Source of the DNA: Rodentibacter genomosp. 2
GTDB lineage: Bacteria > Pseudomonadota > Gammaproteobacteria > Enterobacterales > Pasteurellaceae
DNA length: 64,000 bases
Direction: 5' to 3'
Assembly: GCA_001999425.1 (NCBI GenBank)
Contig: MLHP01000011.1
Span: 1-64,000, forward strand
Shown here: positions 58,050 to 64,000 of the stretch, piece after piece
How the letters are laid out: the number at the start of each line of letters is the position of its first letter
How positions within the stretch are numbered: position 1 is the first letter of the stretch
Translations under genes and position numbers: made by a program
The notes under the pieces: model-generated
What the model was told of the DNA's origin: nothing
The model's input: the letters and a program-made list of their open reading frames with translations, nothing else
Databases searched by the model: none

Positions 58050-58793
58050 TTATTTTTCTTTCCAATAACCAATCCATTCTTTCAATAGTTGCATATTTTT
58101 CGCTAATGCAGCGCCTTGCGGAATAAAATGCATCATATTTAATTTATATTCTTTTGGGGTAATACCTTCGCCCACACTCGCCGGCAATACCTCAAATCCC
58201 TGTTGTTGGAAAAGCAATTTTGCACGTTGCATATGCCATTCATTGGTTACCAGAATAATTTTGTTGATCTGTTCTTTTTCCAATATTTGCTTGGTAAATT
58301 GTGCATTTTCCTTGGTGGTTAAGGCGTGAGGTTCTATCCATTTTGTCGGCACATGAAAAAACTGTTGTAATTCTTCCGCCGCCACTTTCGCTTCGATTGC
58401 ACCCGTCGGGCTTCTACCTGTGATAAGAAGCGGTAAACCCGTTTCTTTTTGTAAATACGCCGCATAACGTAAGCGTTCAAGCTGAATAGCCGTAGAAGCA
58501 AGAGGGGCATAAAGCTCTTTACTATCACGTAATCCACCGCCCAGTAATACAATAGCTTGTGCATTTTTGTAGTCATTGAATGTTAAATTGTCTTCCGTAA
58601 TTAAGCTGTCTTTCAAGGTTTGTGCGGTGAAAGGAATACTCAATATATAAAGTAAGGCAAGCCCAAGTGCGGTTGAAATTCGGCTTAGTTTTTTGAAATT
58701 GAATTTTGCCAATATCAATGCCAGTAGCCATAAAATCAAAATGTTAAATGGCGGCAGAATCATAGTGGTAATGAGCTTTTTGATTTCCATCAT
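58050..58793 (-). CDS. ElyC/YdcF-like DUF218 membrane protein
   Basis: A 247-residue protein. Two helices at the N-terminus (about 10-29 and 37-55) precede a DUF218 domain: AQAIVLLGGGLRDSKELYA, LRYAAYLQKETGLPLLITGRSPTG, ALTTKENAQFTKQIL and ILVTNEWHMQRAKLLFQQQG. ElyC is tied to undecaprenyl-phosphate use and envelope glycan balance in E. coli. That would suit its place at the end of a glycan operon, overlapping the pyruvyl transferase by four bases (ATGA). Biochemical activity is unknown. Confidence 0.75.
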   Translation of the reverse strand: MMEIKKLITTMILPPFNILILWLLALILAKFNFKKLSRISTALGLALLYILSIPFTAQTLKDSLITEDNLTFNDYKNAQAIVLLGGGLRDSKELYAPLASTAIQLERLRYAAYLQKETGLPLLITGRSPTGAIEAKVAAEELQQFFHVPTKWIEPHALTTKENAQFTKQILEKEQINKIILVTNEWHMQRAKLLFQQQGFEVLPASVGEGITPKEYKLNMMHFIPQGAALAKNMQLLKEWIGYWKEK

Positions 58794-59749
58794 TTTTTGT
58801 CAATTTCCACAAAATCAATATTTTTTGTCCATAAATGGGCATAGCCGGAATTTTTACCGTAAGCGTTATCGCATACTCGGTTTGGAATTTCCAGTAAGCA
58901 GGAGAAAATATGACCGTGTAAACGTGTGGTTGTTACCTGATCATTTTGTAAAAATACCTTGGCTACACGATTCACAATACGTTTGGTGTAAGCGAACCAA
59001 AATTGATGAAAAAGATTTTTTAACCAACCCCAGTTTTGTTGATTGGCGAATTTACTGATACGCCAACTAAGTGCCAAAACGATACTGTCTAAACGGGAGA
59101 GAATATCCTCCCAATCTTTCACATTTGAATTTGCTGGCAGGGTCGCAAGGATATTTTTTTCTACTTTACTGGCTTCAATGTCTTTGCGTAAAAAATAAAG
59201 TTGTTTACCTGTGTTGCCTTGTTTTGTTGGTAATGTACCATAGAGCTGGTGTGCCATATCTGGTGATAATGTCACATTTGAGGAAAATTGTTTGAAACTT
59301 TCCGCCGTACGTTCATCACGAGCAAGTAAGTAACAATCCTCGTGCTGGTTGAAAAGTGCGGCTGATTTTTCGAGATTTTTTTGCTCTTTAAAATACAGCG
59401 TTTGTGGCAACACGATGATACGGTTATTGGGGAAATGCTGAACCATTGCCTCACGAATTTTTTGGTGTTGCGGATAGAGATCGCCAAAGTTACCCCCACC
59501 GTGTAACAAAATAGTGGTATTTGGGGTAATCTTTTGTTTTACCTCATTAATATCTATATCAAACTCACAACGTTTTAATGTCACATGGATATGGTGATCT
59601 TTAAAAAATTGTTCTGTGCCGTGATAGATCAATAAATCACCCACATTTAAATGCAACGGATAGTCAAAGTAAAACATGTCATTTTTATCTTTGATTAAAT
59701 CCGCAATGGGATCGAGTTGCTGCTTTAGAGAAACTAATGTTGAATTCAT
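58790..59749 (-). CDS. Polysaccharide pyruvyl transferase-family protein
   Basis: A 319-residue soluble protein. Family marks are the N-terminal LHLNVGDLLIYHGTEQFF, the LLHGGGNFGDLYPQHQKIRE loop, NNRIIVLPQTLYF, LLARDERTAESF and the C-terminal VTTTRLHGHIFSCLLEIP. It would add a pyruvate ketal, or a related group, to a surface glycan using phosphoenolpyruvate. The start overlaps the flippase stop by four bases; the end overlaps the ElyC-like gene. Function within the family is inferred. Confidence 0.82.
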   Translation of the reverse strand: MNSTLVSLKQQLDPIADLIKDKNDMFYFDYPLHLNVGDLLIYHGTEQFFKDHHIHVTLKRCEFDIDINEVKQKITPNTTILLHGGGNFGDLYPQHQKIREAMVQHFPNNRIIVLPQTLYFKEQKNLEKSAALFNQHEDCYLLARDERTAESFKQFSSNVTLSPDMAHQLYGTLPTKQGNTGKQLYFLRKDIEASKVEKNILATLPANSNVKDWEDILSRLDSIVLALSWRISKFANQQNWGWLKNLFHQFWFAYTKRIVNRVAKVFLQNDQVTTTRLHGHIFSCLLEIPNRVCDNAYGKNSGYAHLWTKNIDFVEIDKK

Positions 59750-61269
59750 TTTTTTACCTTTTTCAAAATATAGCCAAACAAGAAGGCTTTTTCTGTACGA
59801 TTTAAACCGATTAATAAAATCACTGAAATTAGTCCAAATTCTAATAAGATGGACTGAACGATAAATTCAGCGAAAGTATAAATGCGCTGGGTATCCGACA
59901 AGTAAATGAGCCCGATTAAGTAGGCAAACACGATGCCGATATTAAGTAGATATGTGACAAATTCTTTTCGGTTAAATTGAATTTTTTTGTTAATGAAATA
60001 GAAACGGTAGATTTGCATGAAAAGTGCGGTGGAAAATCTGCCGATAAAGGCATAGATTGGGTTATAACCGAGGGTAAATAAATAATAGGCGAGCGGCACG
60101 GTACAAAGATCAATGATTGCAATGACAATATTATATTGCTTAATTTTGTTTGTTCCGATAGCCAACGCCGTCATCCAAAATGATCCCGCCATGGCACTAA
60201 TTAGTGAGCATAACAGGGTGATTTGCACTAATTGTTGCACGTATATTGGTAAATGATCACCTAACCAAAAGGTAAGCAACGTGTGAGGAAAATAAAGTAC
60301 CGGTGCGGATAAAATCGCAATGAGATAAAAGGAATATTTTGATGTGCTGAGAATAAGTTTTTTATTGCGTTCGTAATCTTTTGCCGCATAAGATTGCACA
60401 AGTTGTGGGTTAAATGCCACTTGAAAGTTATTCACAAAGCTATAAATCGCGGTATCCACTTGGGTGGCGATGCCTACGGCGGCATTGACGGTGACCCCAA
60501 AAAACGAGTTGATGACCATATTTAACCCTTGTGTTGAGGCAACATAAGCTGTTTGCCCGAGTAACATCCAACCGGAAAAACTCGCCATTTCTTTTGTTTT
60601 ACTTAAATCTTTGTGGAAACGAAAACGGGTTTCAGTGTAAAAGGTGCGGCGGGTAAAATTAAAATAAAGCATAAATACAAGCAGGCTCACCCCAAGTAAT
60701 AATAGGCTATAACTGATGAGTTTATCGTATTGTTCAATCTGCATTAAAACAAAGATAGCGGAGAGTTTAAATGCCGTCTCACTCAAGCCCAACCAAGCAT
60801 AAAATGACATTCGTTCATGGGCGACAATCATGGCATTAAAAGGCACTTTAATAATTTCAATTAAGGCAATAAGAAGGGCAATTTGATACACAATATTGGC
60901 GGCGTTAATTCTTTCTGTCGGAATATTGAGTTTATGGTTTAAAAACCAAAGCCCCACGGTTTCTGCCAACACTGCCACGATAAGCATAATAAAGAGATGA
61001 TTTAACAGACTGATATTAAAAATAATATTGACACGGTTTGAATCATTAGAGGCTTTTTCCACATTAATAAAACGTTGGGTGGTTGCCGTCATCGTACCGT
61101 TAAAAAACGAAAACAAAATCACCACGCCCATGACAATGTTATAAATCCCGAAATCTTCCACGCCCAGCACACGTAATACAACACGTGAAATATAAAGCAT
61201 TGCTCCCATATTAAAGAGCATACGGATATAGAGAAACAGAGTATTTTTCGCAATGGTTTTGTTCGACAT
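59746..61269 (-). CDS. Wzx-like polysaccharide flippase
   Basis: A 507-residue membrane protein with about 12-14 hydrophobic segments. It begins NKTIAKNTLFLYIRMLFNMGAMLYISRVVLRVLGVEDFGIYN, the usual Wzx/MATE-like N-terminus in which the Gly-Val-Glu-Asp-Phe-Gly turn is typical. It would move a lipid-linked oligosaccharide across the inner membrane. It is the first gene of a three-gene coupled operon, divergent from the GT25 gene across about 130 bases. Identity of the sugar unit is unknown. Confidence 0.85.
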   Translation of the reverse strand: MSNKTIAKNTLFLYIRMLFNMGAMLYISRVVLRVLGVEDFGIYNIVMGVVILFSFFNGTMTATTQRFINVEKASNDSNRVNIIFNISLLNHLFIMLIVAVLAETVGLWFLNHKLNIPTERINAANIVYQIALLIALIEIIKVPFNAMIVAHERMSFYAWLGLSETAFKLSAIFVLMQIEQYDKLISYSLLLLGVSLLVFMLYFNFTRRTFYTETRFRFHKDLSKTKEMASFSGWMLLGQTAYVASTQGLNMVINSFFGVTVNAAVGIATQVDTAIYSFVNNFQVAFNPQLVQSYAAKDYERNKKLILSTSKYSFYLIAILSAPVLYFPHTLLTFWLGDHLPIYVQQLVQITLLCSLISAMAGSFWMTALAIGTNKIKQYNIVIAIIDLCTVPLAYYLFTLGYNPIYAFIGRFSTALFMQIYRFYFINKKIQFNRKEFVTYLLNIGIVFAYLIGLIYLSDTQRIYTFAEFIVQSILLEFGLISVILLIGLNRTEKAFLFGYILKKVKK

Positions 61270-61396
61270 TATGACTGATTTTCGCCTTAAAATTGGTGGG
61301 GAATTATAAATTTCTTTAGTATAATCAGCAATCTTTTATGCAACTATTTCCCATTTGATTAATCAAATAGACGATACCATTTTAGTCGAGAAAATA

Positions 61397-62167
61397 ATGA
61401 ATAAATATTTGATTTCCTTGGATAAAGATGAACAGCGACGTGCACTTTTCTTTTCGCAACCCGATACGGCGGATTTCTGTGTATTTTCCGCAATCAATAC
61501 GATGCAACGTGAATGGGAAGAATTGGCGCAGCAGTTTGATTTGGCTCAGTTTGAACAGTGTTACGGGCGTAAAGTGACCAAGGGCGAAATTGGTTGTACG
61601 CTGAGTCATCTTGCCGTGTATCGTTTAATCGTGGAAGATGAATCGGTGGCAGACGATGATTACGCCTTAGTGTGCGAAGACGATGCCTTACTCGCCCCAA
61701 ATTTCCAACAAAATTTGACCGCACTTTTAAACCAAAATAATGCCATGCCGATTGTGCTTATCGGGCAATCCAAAATTGCTCAATTTAATGATACAGAGTT
61801 GGAAATTAATTATCCGATAACCTTTTCATTTTTGTGCCACAAAGCAGGGGCGGTGGCTTATGCCTATCCCTATAAAAGCTATTTTGCCGGTACGGTAGGA
61901 TATTTAATCAAAAAATCCGCTGCCCGTGTTTTTCTCAAACTGCTTGAACAAGGCAAACCTTTTTGGCTTGCTGATGACTTTTTATTATTTGAAACGAGAT
62001 TTGCCTTGCCGAATCAGGTGGTTCGACCGTTAATGGTGATCGAAAATCCAAAATTAGTCAGCAATCTTGAGACGATTCGAGGTTCTCAAGCCAATAATCT
62101 TGCGAAAAAATTGATGAAATATCCGCTGAAAAAAATAATGGCGATTCAGAAAAATTTAGGAAAATAA
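61397..62167 (+). CDS. Glycosyltransferase family 25 protein
   Basis: A 256-residue LPS/glycan transferase. It starts [18 protein letters not shown], the GT25 N-terminus. It contains [26 protein letters not shown], the most conserved GT25 stretch, then [15 protein letters not shown] with the Glu-Asp-Asp metal motif, and [19 protein letters not shown]. Family members often add galactose or glucose to LOS. I use ATG 61397; a 14-codon extension lacks support. The next gene starts on the base after its stop. Confidence 0.85.
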   Translation: MNKYLISLDKDEQRRALFFSQPDTADFCVFSAINTMQREWEELAQQFDLAQFEQCYGRKVTKGEIGCTLSHLAVYRLIVEDESVADDDYALVCEDDALLAPNFQQNLTALLNQNNAMPIVLIGQSKIAQFNDTELEINYPITFSFLCHKAGAVAYAYPYKSYFAGTVGYLIKKSAARVFLKLLEQGKPFWLADDFLLFETRFALPNQVVRPLMVIENPKLVSNLETIRGSQANNLAKKLMKYPLKKIMAIQKNLGK

Positions 62168-63364
62168 ATGACCGCACTTTTTAATCTTTTCTATATCTAT
62201 GATCCGTGGTTTTTCCATGTGGTGCGTATGTCTTTTGTGGTTGGCTTGCTTGCTTTGGGCGTGTTGTTTTATCGCTATATAAAGAAAAAAAACACGCAAG
62301 GCATTGTGGTGCCAATGGATAGTTTAGCTGTATTGTTAGGGCTAATTTTATTGAGTGTCGTGCCTCTGCTGATTAATGGCACAAGTGATTTTTCGGTGAT
62401 CATCATGTATGTGAAATCACTGATTTTATTTATTTTCGGTATTGGGTTTTATAACGCTTTTTATGGGATACCAAACGGGCAACAGCTGCTTGTGCGTGAT
62501 TTACAAATCGGGGTTGTGGTGCAATTTGTATTTGGCATATTAGCCTTGTTTGGTGTGTCGTTTTTGGTCGATTTTTTGCTTTCAACCAATGCGGTGCTAC
62601 CGGCACGATTTTATGGATCGGAACAAGAATATCGCTTATATAATCTGACTGCTACTGCGTTTTTCCAACTGAGTTTATTTTACTTAATGCTGTTCCATTT
62701 TTTATTAGCGTATAACGCAAAACATAGCAGTATTCCGAGTGTTTTTGTATTTTTGATGCTCTGTATCGGGTTGATTTCCGGTAGAACGTTTTTGTTGCTT
62801 TCCGTAGTGAGTATAGCCGTGTATTTTAAATGGCGATATGTCCCATCGTTGATTGCATTTTTGCTGTTGGTGCTGGGATTGGCTTATTTTGCACCCAAAA
62901 ATCCTTATGTCGCTCATGCCTTAGAGCCGGTCATTAATTTGTTGCACGGCGCCGGTTTTGTGAGTTCTTCTACGGATACTTTAGTCAAAAATCATCTGTT
63001 TATGCCGACCTTGAAACAATTTATCAGTGGTGATGGTATGTATATGACAGGGCAGTTAGAGACAGGGCGTTATTACGGTAGTACGGATTCCGGTTTTTTA
63101 CGCCAAATTTTATACGGTGGCATAGCTTACGCACTGGTTTGTTTTTTTGTCACCTTTTATTTTGTCCGTAAAGTCGCCCTGAATTGGTTTGATGGCAGTT
63201 GGAAATTTATTCTTTCCGCTTTTGTGATTCTTACCGCCTGCAATATCAAAGCCGACACCTTCGCCTTTCCAGGCATTATGTTTGTGATGTTGATGTTTTT
63301 GTCGTTATTTGGCACTCATGGCAAACAACGCATTTTCTTAGAGAAAGAGGGAAAAAATGTTTAG
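62168..63364 (+). CDS. Wzy-like O-antigen polymerase-type membrane protein
   Basis: A 398-residue membrane protein with about ten to eleven hydrophobic segments. A larger loop with YGSTDSGFLRQILYGG lies near residue 305, a pattern seen in Wzy/WaaL-type proteins. Sequence conservation in this class is low, so the call rests on topology and on its place between two glycosyltransferases. It starts directly after the GT25 stop; an uptake core lies at its start (62171-62179). It overlaps the next gene by eight bases. Confidence 0.7.
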   Translation: MTALFNLFYIYDPWFFHVVRMSFVVGLLALGVLFYRYIKKKNTQGIVVPMDSLAVLLGLILLSVVPLLINGTSDFSVIIMYVKSLILFIFGIGFYNAFYGIPNGQQLLVRDLQIGVVVQFVFGILALFGVSFLVDFLLSTNAVLPARFYGSEQEYRLYNLTATAFFQLSLFYLMLFHFLLAYNAKHSSIPSVFVFLMLCIGLISGRTFLLLSVVSIAVYFKWRYVPSLIAFLLLVLGLAYFAPKNPYVAHALEPVINLLHGAGFVSSSTDTLVKNHLFMPTLKQFISGDGMYMTGQLETGRYYGSTDSGFLRQILYGGIAYALVCFFVTFYFVRKVALNWFDGSWKFILSAFVILTACNIKADTFAFPGIMFVMLMFLSLFGTHGKQRIFLEKEGKNV

Positions 63365-64000
63365 TATCATTGTGCCGTCTTACAACCGAAAATCGGAAAT
63401 TCCTGTTTTATTAGAAAGTTTAGGGGAGCAAACCCATAAATCGTTTGAGGTAGTGATTGTTGATGATTACTCGAAAGAGCCAGTTGTGGTGGAGAAATCT
63501 TATCCCTTTAAAGTAACAGTGATTCGTAATGAAACCAATCAGGGGGCGGCGGAAAGTCGAAATATCGGTGCGAGAGCCGCATTGGGAGAATGGTTGTTAT
63601 TTTTGGATGATGATGATCGTTTTGCTGAGAATAAATGTGAGCGATTGGCAGAGGTGATTAACAAACATCCTGATATTAATTTTATTTACCACCCTGCAAA
63701 ATGCGAAATGGTGAACGAAGGTTTTACCTATGTAACCAAACCGATCCCACCACAAGAAATTAGTGTGGAACGGATTTTACTTGCCAACAAAATTGGCGGT
63801 ATGCCGATGGTAGCGGTGAAGAAAGATCTTTTCTTAAAAATAGGCGGATTATCAACCGAACTTCGCTCTTTGGAAGACTATGATTTCCTCTTAAAAGTGA
63901 TCAAAGAGCCTGATTTCAAGCCTTATATGCTGAGCGAGCCATTGACCTCTTGCACTTTTCACACCAAACGTGCCAGTGTCTCAACGGATACCACCAACAC
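63357..64000 (+). CDS. Glycosyltransferase family 2 protein (C-terminus outside window)
   Basis: I translated an open frame of 214 codons from ATG 63357 to the window end; the gene continues beyond. It is GT-A fold: FSIIVPSYNRKSEIPVLLESL, FEVVIVDDYSKEP, NQGAAESRNIGARAALGEWLLFLDDDDRF (the DXD motif), then SLEDYDFLLKVI near 190. The last is the usual catalytic-base region. The ATG lies inside the polymerase gene end (eight-base overlap), with GAGGGAAAA upstream. Acceptor and donor sugars cannot be told. Confidence 0.9.
   Translation, partial: MFSIIVPSYNRKSEIPVLLESLGEQTHKSFEVVIVDDYSKEPVVVEKSYPFKVTVIRNETNQGAAESRNIGARAALGEWLLFLDDDDRFAENKCERLAEVINKHPDINFIYHPAKCEMVNEGFTYVTKPIPPQEISVERILLANKIGGMPMVAVKKDLFLKIGGLSTELRSLEDYDFLLKVIKEPDFKPYMLSEPLTSCTFHTKRASVSTDTTN

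Overview
The window looks like a chromosomal segment of a Pasteurellaceae bacterium of the Haemophilus/Aggregatibacter group. I counted by eye about 55 exact copies of the 9-base DNA-uptake core AAGTGCGGT (either strand), roughly one per 1.1 kb. Many gene blocks and proteins also match Haemophilus relatives: nimR/nikKLMQO, sapABCDF, metX, xthA with its two neighbours, and pykA-dnaB-alr-pgi. Base composition is moderately A+T-rich. The species cannot be fixed from the sequence alone.

Layout. 0-2 kb: the end of a type VI secretion cargo module (DUF4123 adaptor plus an alpha/beta-hydrolase-like effector cut by the window edge). 2.3-7.8 kb: a CPA1 Na+/H+ antiporter, an endonuclease/exonuclease/phosphatase-fold protein and pntAB. 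7.9-11.5 kb: a nickel-uptake locus, nimR divergent from nikKLMQO. 11.6-17.3 kb: pepA, lptFG, fbp and a DUF484 gene broken by one in-frame stop. 17.3-23.7 kb: purA, a Wzz-type chain-length regulator, lysC, a SanA-like protein, metX behind a MetJ operator, and a nitroreductase. 23.8-35.7 kb: sppA, a BASS transporter, sapABCDF, ycjX, a VirK/YbjX-family gene and ycjF. 35.7-41.7 kb: an fhuCDB-type hydroxamate-siderophore importer with its TonB-dependent receptor and a possible Fur site. 41.7-50.7 kb: cls, a pseudouridine synthase, xthA, a TIGR01619/DUF695 protein, a nested-palindrome repeat, a nitroreductase, a sucrose-use cluster (scrK-gst-scrB) and tyrS. 50.8-51.9 kb: a decayed Rhs fragment beside tRNA-Val(GAC). 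52.1-58 kb: pykA, a run of short hairpins, dnaB, alr and pgi. 58-64 kb: a surface-glycan locus with an ElyC-like protein, a pyruvyl transferase and a flippase on one strand, and GT25, a Wzy-like polymerase and a GT2 on the other.

How it works together. Most genes are core metabolism and envelope maintenance. The accessory parts are the two T6SS/Rhs traces, the nickel and siderophore importers, the sucrose cluster and the glycan locus. Inverted pairs of uptake sequences recur at operon ends and look like intrinsic terminators. I found no wholly new multigene system. The items most worth a second look are the edge effector module, the broken DUF484 gene, two compact palindromic intergenic elements, the altered ATPase motifs of SapD and SapF, a possible 34-residue ORF coupled to nikO, and the glycan locus.
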